This document shows positions 1 through 8,674 of a DNA stretch of 64,000 nt, piece after piece. Position numbers and translations under genes: made by a program. This DNA is from Acidobacteriota bacterium (GTDB lineage Bacteria; Acidobacteriota; Blastocatellia; Pyrinomonadales; Pyrinomonadaceae), in assembly GCA_016703965.1 (NCBI GenBank), contig JADJBB010000021.1:1984001-2048000 (forward strand), read 5' to 3'. The notes under the pieces were generated by a model. That model saw only the letters and a program-made list of their open reading frames with translations. It was not told where the DNA came from and searched no databases. Every line of letters starts with the position of its first letter. Position 1 is the first letter of the stretch.

Positions 1-527
1 GCTTTGGTAAACTCCTGAATTGCCCGGTCATAGTTCGGAATATCGCGGAACACGAACGTCAACCCAAGGTCCGTACGGACGTTCACGTCGTCCGCTTTTT
101 TGGCCAACGCGGCACTGTACCATTTCTCCGCTTCGTCGTATTTCCCGGCGTCGAAGTTGGCGTTCCCCAGATGCACCGTGATCTCGCGATCGTCAGGCTT
201 TAGCTTATTTGCGGCTTCCAAATAGCTGATCGCTTCGTCAAACCTTTCGATCTGGTAGTACATCTCAGCAGCTTTGACCTGCGCGTCGAAATCATTTGGC
301 GATTGTTTCGCCTTTTCGATCGCCGCCTGGGTCTGCGGCTGCATTCCGCCCGTGGTGCCCGAAGTTCCGCCGATGTCCGGATGTCCGGGCGGCATATTTG
401 AATTAGCCTTTATCTCGGCGGATACAGGAGCGACGGTCTTTTGGTTGACCGAGTTAGCAAACATGAAGCCGATCAACAGGCCCGCCACCAAACCGACGAT
501 GCCGAAAAGAGTATTTTCTTTATTCAT
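1..527 (-). CDS. TPR-repeat protein with N-terminal membrane anchor (C-terminus beyond window)
   Basis: I read this frame directly from the minus strand: it opens with ATG at 527 (MNKENTLFGIVGLVAGLLIG) and stays open to the window edge, so the gene is partial at its C-terminus. One N-terminal hydrophobic segment (about residues 7-24) is followed by a Ser/Gly/Pro-rich linker and TPR-like helices with the typical spacing of A, Y and P (for example FDEAISYLEAANKLKPDD, then YDEAEKWYSAALAKKADD). It starts 5 nt after the ResC stop, so it is very likely cotranscribed with resB-resC. By context it may help deliver apocytochrome, like CcmH/NrfG TPR proteins; that role is inferred. Confidence 0.75.
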   Translation of the reverse strand, partial: MNKENTLFGIVGLVAGLLIGFMFANSVNQKTVAPVSAEIKANSNMPPGHPDIGGTSGTTGGMQPQTQAAIEKAKQSPNDFDAQVKAAEMYYQIERFDEAISYLEAANKLKPDDREITVHLGNANFDAGKYDEAEKWYSAALAKKADDVNVRTDLGLTFVFRDIPNYDRAIQEFTK

Positions 528-532
528 AAAAT

Positions 533-2152
533 TTATGCGTATGAGTGTAATCCCGGGAGCAGATAGCTGACGCCCAGATAGGTAAAGATGACAAAAAGGA
601 AAGCGACCACGGCGAAATAGGCCGAACGGCGTCCGCGCCAGCCGTATGCGATCCTCGAATGAAGGAATCCGGCGTATGTAAGCCAGGCGACCAGGGCTCC
701 AACCTCTTTGGCGTCCCAACCCCAATAGCGGCCCCACGATTCGTTTGCCCAAACGGCTCCGGTCATAAGAAGCAGTGCGAGGCCCGCAAACGCCACGCCT
801 GCAAGTTTATACATTAGGCCGTCAAGCGTTTCGCCGGAAGGCAGCATCGCGCGGATCTTTTCGGTTTTGATACCGAAAAGAACGACGAAGAACGTCCCGG
901 TAAAAGCCGTTATAAGTGCGGCGAGCTCGACGGGGTTTGCATTCAGGCTAAGGTGAAGCTGCGAGCCGTTCTCCATGATCCACTTATTAGCGATGTCATA
1001 AAGTTGCTGCTGGCCCATTAGGTTTATCTGAGCCTGGGGCATGTCCTGCTGCTGGAGCATCCAGCTTGCAAACTTCGGATATTGCGATGGGCTGATCAGC
1101 GCGACCACGTTTTGCAATGATTTAAGCTGGTAGACGAGCAAAGAGATCCCTGCTCCCTGTACTAGCAGGGCAGCGTAGAGAAAGCGATTGCCCCATTTGC
1201 GGGCGTTCTCATCGTTTTTGGAAAAGTAGGCAAGGTGGCCCACCGTCGCAGCGATAAGTAGTCCGGCAGCGGCAACGATCAACCATCCAACGTAAGGAAT
1301 GTCTGCACGCAGGCCCAGGGCCATTCGTGACGTGCCGACAAAGGTCGATGCGGTATAAGTTCCAAATGTGCCCGGAGCAAAAATACTAAACTTACTGATG
1401 GTCACAAATACCCCGATCGCGAATGCGGACGTCCAGAATGCCATCCTTTCGACCTTCAGGCCGTCCTTGAGCAGGTATAAAACCGCTACGGCGAAGCAGA
1501 CCAGTGCAATGCCATAACTGAGCGAAGCAATGCCGACGTGGATCGGGCGCCAATAGGAATCGAGCACCGGCGGCAGATCGATCAGTTCGCTGCCGATGAA
1601 TCGGGCAAGTACCAAAATGATAGCGGCGAGCGGCAGCGAGAGTGCTGCGACGATGCGAAAATGTTCCCGCCGCATAACCAGCAATGTCGTTATTCCGGCC
1701 CCAAAAGCGAACGCAAGGCTGAGGTCATAGAGATTCGCGAACGGTACATACCTGAAAACCCAGGGCATGTCGGCCGGACTCGCTCCCTGGCTATTAAAGA
1801 TCGCGAGTTCGCGATCGTAGGCTGCAACCCAGCGAACCAGCCAACTCGAAAGGTTGAACAAAACACCGAGCGTCGCGGCCCACATACCGAGCTTTTCAGC
1901 GAACCGGAACGGCGCGTACATATTTGTCAGGTGAAAGACAGCGGCGATTAGATATGATGCCAGTGCGAGCATCATCAATGCTCCATCGGAAATAAAGCGT
2001 TCGCCCCCGACGTTTATTCGAAGCAGTACCAACGCGAGCGACCCAAAGATAGCGATCGCTGCCGGAGCGTACGTCATTAAGGCTCCGGTAGAGGGATACT
2101 GCGTCGATCTATCCGAGATAATAATTGGATTATTTAGAACTTCCTGGCTCAT
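533..2152 (-). CDS. Cytochrome c biogenesis protein ResC/CcsA (haem-handling integral membrane protein)
   Basis: A 539-residue polytopic membrane protein with the CcsA/ResC/CcmC-type tryptophan-rich haem-binding motif near the C-terminus (WGRYWGWDAKE, about residues 473-483), followed by two further hydrophobic helices and conserved histidines (for example in AGFLHSR). In system II cytochrome c maturation the CcsA partner carries haem across the membrane and, with ResB, attaches it to CXXCH motifs outside. The start codon overlaps the resB stop by 4 nt (ATGA), which indicates translational coupling. The many multihaem cytochromes in the next 10 kb are obvious clients. The length is larger than compact CcsA proteins because of extra N-terminal helices. 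Confidence 0.93.
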   Translation of the reverse strand: MSQEVLNNPIIISDRSTQYPSTGALMTYAPAAIAIFGSLALVLLRINVGGERFISDGALMMLALASYLIAAVFHLTNMYAPFRFAEKLGMWAATLGVLFNLSSWLVRWVAAYDRELAIFNSQGASPADMPWVFRYVPFANLYDLSLAFAFGAGITTLLVMRREHFRIVAALSLPLAAIILVLARFIGSELIDLPPVLDSYWRPIHVGIASLSYGIALVCFAVAVLYLLKDGLKVERMAFWTSAFAIGVFVTISKFSIFAPGTFGTYTASTFVGTSRMALGLRADIPYVGWLIVAAAGLLIAATVGHLAYFSKNDENARKWGNRFLYAALLVQGAGISLLVYQLKSLQNVVALISPSQYPKFASWMLQQQDMPQAQINLMGQQQLYDIANKWIMENGSQLHLSLNANPVELAALITAFTGTFFVVLFGIKTEKIRAMLPSGETLDGLMYKLAGVAFAGLALLLMTGAVWANESWGRYWGWDAKEVGALVAWLTYAGFLHSRIAYGWRGRRSAYFAVVAFLFVIFTYLGVSYLLPGLHSYA

Positions 2153-3648
2153 ATTTGTTTGGTCTCCAACTCATTTACAAAGCGTTTGAATTTCTCATCG
2201 AAAGCTCCGAGGCTTCGATTGGCATTACCACCGAATACTACGTGACTCATGCCTTCTTTTCCGGGCTCGATCGCGGCCCATACACGTTGGTGTGAAAAGA
2301 AGAACACGGCGACGAGCGTTATGAATAGCAAAATGAAACCGACGTAGACCACCGTGGCTCCCGGATCGCGTTGAACCGAGAGAATATGCTGGTCAGCGAC
2401 TTTCTCAAAGTCTTTTAATTGGAATGTATAACCGGCGACTGGCTTGGCCGCGATTGGTATATTTGCCATCTGCGGGCCAAAGGCATAAGCGGTCTGGGGA
2501 GGGGTTCCAGGCTGCGTTATTTGCAGCACAGCCGCCGGATTCGGGTACGCGGAGGTGTCTTCGTTCGGGTCTTCTTCACCGATACTGAAGTTTCCGCGGA
2601 ATTCACTGAACTTAATATTTGTGCCGTCAGCCAGGGAAGCTGATCCGTCGCGTGGGATCGTTAAGATCTGAGCTTCGCCGCCATTTGCCGGCTTGGCATT
2701 GACGGTAATGTTTCTTGCTCTGCCTATTGGTGTGAAGCTGGCCTGAAAGAAACGGTAACCGCGAAAATCAAACGGTTTGTTCATTTGAACGGACGCATCA
2801 TGGGTGCCAGTCTCATCCGTGATCGTGAATCGCGTCATCCAGTCGATCGTGTTCATTGCTGAGATCGACTCGTCTTTTTTGATCAACCGCTGCTGAATGT
2901 CGATGCATGTAATATCGAATGGCAGCCGATTTGTCACCTCGGTCGCTTTATCGAGTTGGACCTGGGTTCCGAACATCAGATTCGTTTTCTGTCCGGGCGT
3001 CAGCGGCAGGTTGCCGGTCGAACCTAGCTGGGCCGTTAAGAATCCGCCCAAAAAGATAGTCAAAAGTCCGACATGAACCGCATAAGCTCCAAAGCGGTTC
3101 CATAAACCGGACTGGCCAAAAACAAACGTCCGGCCGTTCTTTTCGGTTACCCGGACCTTTCGCCAGCCAATTTTCTTCATTGCCGCGGCGGCTTTTTCAG
3201 CAAGCTTGGCAGGTTCGCCTTCTATCTCGATCTCCGCATTTTGTTTTTGGTCGCGCAGCCACCTGACCGGTACGGTTGCGTTCGGTTTCGAGACGAAAAG
3301 CCATGTCTTTGGAAATCGATCGATCGAGGCGAGCACGATGTTCATAGAAACAAGGAACAAGAGTGCATTGAAGTACCAGGAGTGATAGATGTCGAACAAC
3401 CCAAGGTTGCCGTAGACAAGCCGCTGAGCGGGTGTAAGCTCGGCAAAATACCGGGCAAAGCCATCAACGCTCTGCTGCATGATGAGCATCCCCACAAAAC
3501 ATGCTAATCCTAATAGCACTAATAAGGTCACGCCCAAGCGGACGGAACAAAGCAGTTTGAGGAACCTCGAAAAAAACGACTCACCGTACCCGGTTTTTGC
3601 CGAAGTGTTTGGGGCATCTTTAGTTACGATCTGTTCTAGTGTAGACAT
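2149..3648 (-). CDS. Cytochrome c biogenesis protein ResB/Ccs1
   Basis: A 499-residue protein with the ResB layout: N-terminal helices (SVRLGVTLLVLLGLACFVGMLI and a second near residue 95), a third around residues 185-205, a large extracytoplasmic beta-rich domain, and a last helix near residues 430-450 (VYVGFILLFITLVAVFFF). ResB pairs with CcsA/ResC in system II and is thought to chaperone the apocytochrome. It heads the minus-strand unit resB-resC-TPR and diverges from the nine-haem cytochrome gene at 3.9 kb. A perfect CRP-type site lies between the two. No strong Shine-Dalgarno sequence is visible before ATG 3648. Confidence 0.92.
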   Translation of the reverse strand: MSTLEQIVTKDAPNTSAKTGYGESFFSRFLKLLCSVRLGVTLLVLLGLACFVGMLIMQQSVDGFARYFAELTPAQRLVYGNLGLFDIYHSWYFNALLFLVSMNIVLASIDRFPKTWLFVSKPNATVPVRWLRDQKQNAEIEIEGEPAKLAEKAAAAMKKIGWRKVRVTEKNGRTFVFGQSGLWNRFGAYAVHVGLLTIFLGGFLTAQLGSTGNLPLTPGQKTNLMFGTQVQLDKATEVTNRLPFDITCIDIQQRLIKKDESISAMNTIDWMTRFTITDETGTHDASVQMNKPFDFRGYRFFQASFTPIGRARNITVNAKPANGGEAQILTIPRDGSASLADGTNIKFSEFRGNFSIGEEDPNEDTSAYPNPAAVLQITQPGTPPQTAYAFGPQMANIPIAAKPVAGYTFQLKDFEKVADQHILSVQRDPGATVVYVGFILLFITLVAVFFFSHQRVWAAIEPGKEGMSHVVFGGNANRSLGAFDEKFKRFVNELETKQI

Positions 3649-3860
3649 AATTTACAAACTTAATCGCCGTTCCGGCTCTATCGCTCCATTGGCAATAAGT
3701 ATGCCGTGGAGCCAAAAGGGCTGTAATTGCAGTTGTATGCTGATTATTAGGTTATGTTATATTAATCGGGTCCAAACAAAGACAGGTTGTTAGAGCCGTG
3801 AGCCGTGAATAATTACTTCACCTGCCGTGTATTATTTCGCAAACAGGACCTGGACGCAGT

Positions 3861-3876
3861 TGTGATACCAGTCACA
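3861..3876. promoter_or_regulatory. CRP/FNR-family binding site, exact TGTGA-N6-TCACA
   Basis: TGTGA-TACCAG-TCACA is an exact match to the classical CRP half-sites with 6-bp spacing. It lies in the divergent resB / nine-haem cytochrome intergenic region, about 33-51 nt upstream of the possible cytochrome starts. The Crp/Fnr protein encoded at 14710-15429 has the CRP-type recognition residues R-E-x3-R, so it is the natural candidate regulator. Confidence 0.6.
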
Positions 3877-3908
3877 TCGCTAGGGGTGAAAGGGGAATAA
3901 AATGCTTC

Positions 3909-5138
3909 GTGAGAGCTTATTTTATAATGGCACCGACTAATAGAAAAAATTTCACCCGGGTACTGATCGCTGCATTATTTGCCGGCTTTTTTGCGGTCGG
4001 GGCCTTGTACCGGCCTTCCTCGCCGGTAGTTGCTAACGGTGGTGCAGATCCAGAACCAACACCGCGAAAGGCGAGCACTCCACGAAAGGTGAGCACTCCC
4101 CGAAAGGTCAAATACTCTGAGTTCCCGCATAGCGTAAAAGCTCACAAGGTGGAATGCGCAACCTGTCATAAATTCCCATCGGATAACTGGAATAAGGTAA
4201 GGACTGGCGACGCCGCGTTTGCCGATGTGACCGAGTATCCAAAACATGACTCTTGCCTGAAGTGCCATACGCAGCAGTTCTTTATTGGGGCCAAGCCAGC
4301 AATTTGCTCGATCTGTCACACGGATCCTTCGCCCCGAAACTCCGCCCGGCATCCTTTCCCGAATCCCCGCGAGATCTTTGATCTGTCGCCGAAAGGGAAG
4401 ACCGCTGAATCGGACTTTGTAGTGGGATTTCCCCACGATAAACACATCGAGATAGTGTCTCAGACGGGCCCAGGCAATGCCTCGTTCGTCAATGCCGCAT
4501 TTACCGGTCGAGAACGTCGTCGGGCGGGCGAGGAGAGCTGCTCGGTTTGTCATCAGACGCAGGCACCTCAGGGTAAGTCGGAAGATGAATATTTAACGCC
4601 GCCGCCGGCTAAGCTTGGCGAAGCGTTCTGGCTTAAGAAAGGAACATTTAAGTCGGCCCCGATCGGGCATACGACTTGTTTTACGTGTCACTCGGCCGAT
4701 TCCGGCATGCTTCCGGCACCGCAGACTTGTTCGGCGTGTCATCAACTGAAGCCCCCGATGCCCTCAGCGGATTTTGATGCAAAGCTTGCCGCTCCGATGA
4801 AGGTCGAGAGCAAAGTGATGATGGATTCGTGGCGTAAGCGTGATTCGTCTGGGAAATTCGCCCATGAGTTTTTTGCCCATGCTGAATTGAGCTGCTCGAC
4901 TTGTCATAACGTGCTGACGATGAATACTGCCGATCCGAAGACGAAAAAGGTAGAGATCTCGTCCTGTGCGACGTGTCATGCCACAGCGACATCTGACGAT
5001 GGCGGAGCGTTGAACTACGAAATAGATATGCGAAAGAAAAGCGCATCATTTGAATGCGTTAAGTGTCATATTGCATTTGGAAGATCGCCGGTTCCGGACT
5101 CGCACACGAAAGCGATCGCGGCGGCGGCAGGGAAATGA
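3909..5138 (+). CDS. Secreted nine-haem c-type cytochrome
   Basis: A 409-residue protein with an N-terminal signal or anchor segment (VLIAALFAGFFAVGALY) and nine CXXCH motifs: CATCH, CLKCH, CSICH, CSVCH, CFTCH, CSACH, CSTCH, CATCH and CVKCH. Scattered distal histidines (FPHDKH, FAHEFFAH) resemble cytochrome c7/c3-type folds with bis-His ligation. It would act outside the cytoplasmic membrane as an electron carrier. The start is uncertain: GTG 3909 and ATG 3927 both precede the signal, while the best-spaced Shine-Dalgarno sequence (AGGGGA at 3891) serves an out-of-frame ATG at 3902. A Pro-Arg-Lys-rich 6-residue tandem repeat (STPRKV-like, three copies) follows the signal. It overlaps the next cytochrome gene by 4 nt. 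Confidence 0.88.
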   Translation: MRAYFIMAPTNRKNFTRVLIAALFAGFFAVGALYRPSSPVVANGGADPEPTPRKASTPRKVSTPRKVKYSEFPHSVKAHKVECATCHKFPSDNWNKVRTGDAAFADVTEYPKHDSCLKCHTQQFFIGAKPAICSICHTDPSPRNSARHPFPNPREIFDLSPKGKTAESDFVVGFPHDKHIEIVSQTGPGNASFVNAAFTGRERRRAGEESCSVCHQTQAPQGKSEDEYLTPPPAKLGEAFWLKKGTFKSAPIGHTTCFTCHSADSGMLPAPQTCSACHQLKPPMPSADFDAKLAAPMKVESKVMMDSWRKRDSSGKFAHEFFAHAELSCSTCHNVLTMNTADPKTKKVEISSCATCHATATSDDGGALNYEIDMRKKSASFECVKCHIAFGRSPVPDSHTKAIAAAAGK

Positions 5139-6013
5139 AAATGGCAAGGAACCATAAAAACCCAGGAGCGATATCAATTACGAAGCGGCTTCAGATAGTT
5201 ATCCTACTGCTTAGCTGCGTTGCGTTTGGCTACGCCTATACGATGTTTCCCGATCCCGCAGCCGTCGGGGAATCGGCACCCGAGATCACCCTCGCCGAGG
5301 CAACTGCGGCGGAGCCCGTGGAAGATTATTCGCGATTCACCCATTCAAATAACGCTCACACGCAGCTGCCGTGTCTCCTTTGCCACAGACGCGATGACAA
5401 CTCGCCTCGGTTAAAGCTTCCCGGAAAAATAAATCACTTGCCATGTGCCGGATGTCACGTCGCTCAGTTCGAGGATCAGGCGAGCCCGATGTGTACGATC
5501 TGCCATACAAATCCCCAAACGGGTGCGATGAAAGGCTTCCCAACTATTAGAAGCTTTAATATTAAATTTAATCATGGCAAGCATTTGAGGCAGACAAATT
5601 GTGCGACCTGCCACAAGCCGGCGAGCCGCGGGGTCGCTCTATCGGTTCCCAAGGGATCAGCCGCCCACACAACCTGCTTCCAATGTCATACAGACCGAAC
5701 TCCGATCGGGTCATGCGACACATGTCATTCGCCCGGACGCCCGGTTAGAGGATCGGAATGGGCCAAGGCGTTCAGCCTCAATTTCAGCCATCAGGAACAT
5801 ACCGGTAAGGGGAATATGAACTGCGCGACGTGCCACTCAGTCCTCGCTGGCGGTGTCCGCGGCCGGCAGGTTACCGCACCGGCACCGTCAATGCACTTTC
5901 CACCGGCACGAGGCCAGAGCTGTGCGACGTGCCATAACAACAAGCGAGCGTTTGGCCCGCCGGATTTTGCGGACTGCAAACGCTGCCACGAGGGGAAGAC
6001 GTTCAAGTTCTAG
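5135..6013 (+). CDS. Second nine-haem c-type cytochrome, translationally coupled to the first
   Basis: I place the start at ATG 5135, which overlaps the preceding stop (ATGA) and has a GGCAGGGA ribosome site; this gives 292 residues with an immediate signal/anchor (LQIVILLLSCVAFGYAY). Nine CXXCH motifs are present: CLLCH, CAGCH, CTICH, CATCH, CFQCH, CDTCH, CATCH, CATCH and CKRCH. Histidines in NHGKHL and FSHQEH are probable distal ligands, a pattern of cytochrome c3/c7-like multihaem proteins. Coupling implies the two nine-haem proteins are made together. The terminal acceptor cannot be told from sequence. Confidence 0.88.
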   Translation: MKMARNHKNPGAISITKRLQIVILLLSCVAFGYAYTMFPDPAAVGESAPEITLAEATAAEPVEDYSRFTHSNNAHTQLPCLLCHRRDDNSPRLKLPGKINHLPCAGCHVAQFEDQASPMCTICHTNPQTGAMKGFPTIRSFNIKFNHGKHLRQTNCATCHKPASRGVALSVPKGSAAHTTCFQCHTDRTPIGSCDTCHSPGRPVRGSEWAKAFSLNFSHQEHTGKGNMNCATCHSVLAGGVRGRQVTAPAPSMHFPPARGQSCATCHNNKRAFGPPDFADCKRCHEGKTFKF

Positions 6014-6215
6014 AGACCCTGACCGCGGAAAAGTCCGCACCGGTTGCGAGGATTGGCACCTGCGAGGCGGTCGAAAAAGGCATTTGTGATCTCTAGTGCA
6101 ATAAAAGTGGGCATTCTGCACTGAAGCAGAAGTGGCACGCCGGTTGCGATACATCTTAGCAAGAGCCACGGGACATTGGTCCGTACTGGTTCGAATTTTA
6201 CGCTAGGAGTTGAAC

Positions 6216-6548
6216 ATGAAAACCAATTGGACAAAACTGACCGCAATTATTTTTTTCGCAGTACCATTTCTCCTATTAATGATCTTTAAGGTTACCCCGA
6301 CCATGGTCGCGGCGAGTGCAGCGGACGATCCGGCTACGGTTTACAAAGCAAAATGTGCCGCATGCCACACGCCGAAAGCGGATAAGTTCTATAACCCGGC
6401 AATGCCTGAGGCAGAACAGGTTCAGGTAATACTAAAGGGAAAGAAAGGCGAGAAGCCGCCCTACATGCCCGGCTTCGAGGCAAAAGGCATGACCGAAGAT
6501 GAAGCCAAGGGATTGGCTGCTTATATGAAAGGCTTAAAGACGCCTTAG
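6216..6548 (+). CDS. Monohaem class I cytochrome c
   Basis: A 110-residue protein with a signal peptide (LTAIIFFAVPFLLLMIF...AAS) and one haem site, KCAACH, near residue 48. A methionine-containing C-terminal half (YMPGFEAKGMTEDEAKGLAAYMKGL) supplies the probable axial Met and the final class I helix. It is a soluble or anchored periplasmic electron shuttle. ATG 6216 is preferred because AGGAG at 6205-6209 sits 6 nt upstream. A strong terminator hairpin follows, so it probably ends a transcription unit. Confidence 0.9.
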   Translation: MKTNWTKLTAIIFFAVPFLLLMIFKVTPTMVAASAADDPATVYKAKCAACHTPKADKFYNPAMPEAEQVQVILKGKKGEKPPYMPGFEAKGMTEDEAKGLAAYMKGLKTP

Positions 6549-6586
6549 GAACGAAACGAACTAATCTTCTGTTAATGCCTCTTGAG

Positions 6587-6664
6587 CCCGGGCCGCCCGA
6601 CCAATAATTCGCAGGGTTCCAAAGTGGAAGCGAATTATTGATCGAGCGGCCCGAGGTTTTTTTT
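6587..6664 (+). terminator. Long intrinsic terminator after the monohaem cytochrome
   Basis: Arms at about 6587-6612 and 6630-6655 pair over GGGCCGC/GCGGCCC and CAATAATTCGC/GCGAATTATTG, with a T-run at 6656-6664. The stem is much longer than a minimal terminator. Confidence 0.85.
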
Positions 6665-6705
6665 GAAGGTTGCCAACGTTGCAAGACCCCTAGAGAGGGA
6701 TAATT

Positions 6706-8313
6706 ATGAACGACGAAACCGAGACGAAAGAAGAATTTCCGAACGAGGTCAATACGAAAATGCGTCCGCCGAGCCTGCTGAGAAATTACGTCAGCTTCGT
6801 CGGAATGGCTATCGTTCTCGCGGCCGTCACGAGCGATCTGCTGCTGTTTTTCATCGAGATCACCGCGTCGGCCGAGAATGCGTATATTGGAATTCTCACG
6901 TATATTCTGATGCCGTCGGTCATGATGTTTGGCATTGCTGTCGCGATCGTCGGCATGATCATGGAAAGACGGCGGCGGCGGAAGCAAGCACCGGATGATG
7001 TTATGGCGTATCCGATGCTCGACCTGAATAACCCACATACGCGGCGCACGTTCATGGTTTTCATGGTCGGCACCTTAGTGTTCATTTCCGTTAGTGCGTT
7101 CGGCAGCTACAAGGCCTTTGAATATTCAGAATCCGTCGTTTTCTGCGGAGAAACCTGCCATACGGTAATGAAACCCGAGTATATGGCGTATAAAGCGGGA
7201 GCTCATGCCAGGGTCCGCTGCGTCGATTGCCATGTCGGTTCCGGTGCTGACTGGTATGTGAAGTCAAAGCTGTCAGGAGCATACCAGTTATATTCGGTAA
7301 CCTTTAACAAATATTCACGGCCGATAACCACACCTGTCCACAACCTGCGCCCGGCGCCGGATACCTGTGAACAATGTCACTGGCCCGAAAAATTCTTTGG
7401 TGGTCAGATGAAAGTATTCAACCGGTACGGGAATGACGAGCAGAACACTCTTCACCAAACCAGGATGCTCCTCAATGTCGGCGGCGGTAGTCCGATCACG
7501 GGGCAGGTCACCGGTATTCACTGGCACGTAAATGCCGCCAATGAAGTTAAATACATTAATACCGATGAACAGCGTCAGGTGATACCGTGGGTCAGTATAA
7601 AGGATAAGGACGGAAACATTACCGAATATTTCGACCGGAACAATCCGTTCCCTAAGGATCAGGTCGAAGCGGCATCCAAGCGAAAGATGGATTGCGTGGA
7701 CTGTCATAACCGCCCGGCACACAATTACATGCCGCCCGATATGGCTGTAGATACTTCTCTCGCCGCCGGAAAAATAGACGCGACTCTTCCTTTCATTAAA
7801 CGCCAGGCTATAACGGCTCTGACCGGCAAGTACGAAACGACGCCCGAGGCGTTGAATGCCATCGACACGTCCATCTCAGATTTCTATCGAACTAACTACA
7901 AAGACCTGCACGCTCAAAAAGAAGGAGATATCAAAAAGGCTGTCGCGGAACTGCAGCGGATATTCCAGAACTATGTTTTCCCGGAAATGCGTGTCGATTG
8001 GAAGACCCATCCAAACAACGCCGGACACATGATCTCGCAGGGCTGCTTCCGCTGCCACGACGGCAACCACGTCAGCAAGGAAGGCAAGGTCATCACGAAC
8101 GACTGCAACGTCTGCCACACTGTGCTCTACGATTCAAAAGCACCGCCGGAGCAGAATACGCAGACCGGCCCGTTCAAGCATCCGGTCGACCTTGGATCGC
8201 TAGCAGATCGCAACTGTACGTCTTGCCACAAACCTGACCAGCCGTTCAAGCATCCGATCAATCTTGGTGACATCTCGATGTTTCAATGTGCGGCTTGCCA
8301 TAAGAAAAAGTAA
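6706..8313 (+). CDS. NapC/NirT-family membrane multihaem cytochrome (8 haem motifs, one CX3CH)
   Basis: A 535-residue protein. Three hydrophobic helices (about residues 30-52, 58-88 and 115-135) precede a NapC/NirT-like core (FCGETCHTVMKPEY, then RVRCVDCHVG and CEQCHWPEKFFGG). Further CXXCH motifs follow: CVDCH, CFRCH, CNVCH, CTSCH and CAACH. The first haem motif is C147-GET-C151-H, with three residues between the cysteines. NapC/NirT proteins oxidise quinol and pass electrons to periplasmic partners; here the extra C-terminal haems could make it a built-in conduit to the nine-haem cytochromes upstream. A GAGAGGGA ribosome site precedes ATG 6706. It has its own unit between two terminators. 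Confidence 0.88.
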   Translation: MNDETETKEEFPNEVNTKMRPPSLLRNYVSFVGMAIVLAAVTSDLLLFFIEITASAENAYIGILTYILMPSVMMFGIAVAIVGMIMERRRRRKQAPDDVMAYPMLDLNNPHTRRTFMVFMVGTLVFISVSAFGSYKAFEYSESVVFCGETCHTVMKPEYMAYKAGAHARVRCVDCHVGSGADWYVKSKLSGAYQLYSVTFNKYSRPITTPVHNLRPAPDTCEQCHWPEKFFGGQMKVFNRYGNDEQNTLHQTRMLLNVGGGSPITGQVTGIHWHVNAANEVKYINTDEQRQVIPWVSIKDKDGNITEYFDRNNPFPKDQVEAASKRKMDCVDCHNRPAHNYMPPDMAVDTSLAAGKIDATLPFIKRQAITALTGKYETTPEALNAIDTSISDFYRTNYKDLHAQKEGDIKKAVAELQRIFQNYVFPEMRVDWKTHPNNAGHMISQGCFRCHDGNHVSKEGKVITNDCNVCHTVLYDSKAPPEQNTQTGPFKHPVDLGSLADRNCTSCHKPDQPFKHPINLGDISMFQCAACHKKK

Positions 8314-8340
8314 GGGAACCTGACTGGGATTCGACTTGAA

Positions 8341-8367
8341 AAAGAGGCTGGTGACAGCCTCTTTTTT
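8341..8367 (+). terminator. Intrinsic terminator after the NapC-type gene
   Basis: AAAGAGGCTG-GTGA-CAGCCTCTTTTTT: a 10-bp stem, short loop and T-run beginning 27 nt after the stop codon. Confidence 0.9.
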
Positions 8368-8624
8368 GTGTCTGAAAGGGAAGATCTTGTGTCGAGCAAT
8401 TGGTAAAGTACTTTTTGAGTAAAAACGTTTGACCTATCCGTGAAATAACTCTACCAATCGAGGCTTATATAGCCGACAAACCATGTTGCACGTTTGACCA
8501 GACCGCCCTATTTGCGTTTGATAAAGCCGTAAACAGGGCATTTTGCTTAAAGTGTGAATCGATTCACACTTTTGAAGGGGCAAACTGGATCGCGAATTGA
8601 AAACGCATTTTCGCCCGGAAATTG
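8368..8624. other. Convergent intergenic region without a recognisable gene
   Basis: The gap between two converging cytochrome genes, including both terminators, is 361 bp. Besides them it holds a 24-bp perfect palindrome (8549-8572) with a preceding GCCCT...AGGGC pair. A similar arrangement recurs upstream of recA. I see no supported coding sequence. Confidence 0.6.
8549..8572. promoter_or_regulatory. 24-bp perfect palindrome containing an exact CRP-type site
   Basis: AAAGTGTGAATC followed by its exact reverse complement. The core TGTGA-ATCGAT-TCACA (8553-8568) fits the CRP consensus perfectly. The placement is odd: it sits between converging genes, so it may mark an unannotated transcript, act as a bidirectional hairpin, or be a dispersed repeat. 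Confidence 0.5.
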
Positions 8625-8651
8625 AAAAAAGGCTGCCTTTTCAGGCAGCCT
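8625..8651 (-). terminator. Intrinsic terminator of the CbcL-like gene
   Basis: On the minus strand AGGCTGCC pairs with GGCAGCCT and is followed by six T residues, 24 nt past the stop at 8675. Confidence 0.88.
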
Positions 8652-8674
8652 ATCTTTCGATCGCTTTTGGAAAC

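Noticed and set aside
6085..6101. TGTGATCTCTAGTGCA as a CRP site before the monohaem cytochrome
   Set aside because: The right half differs from TCACA at three positions and the site is more than 110 nt from the start.
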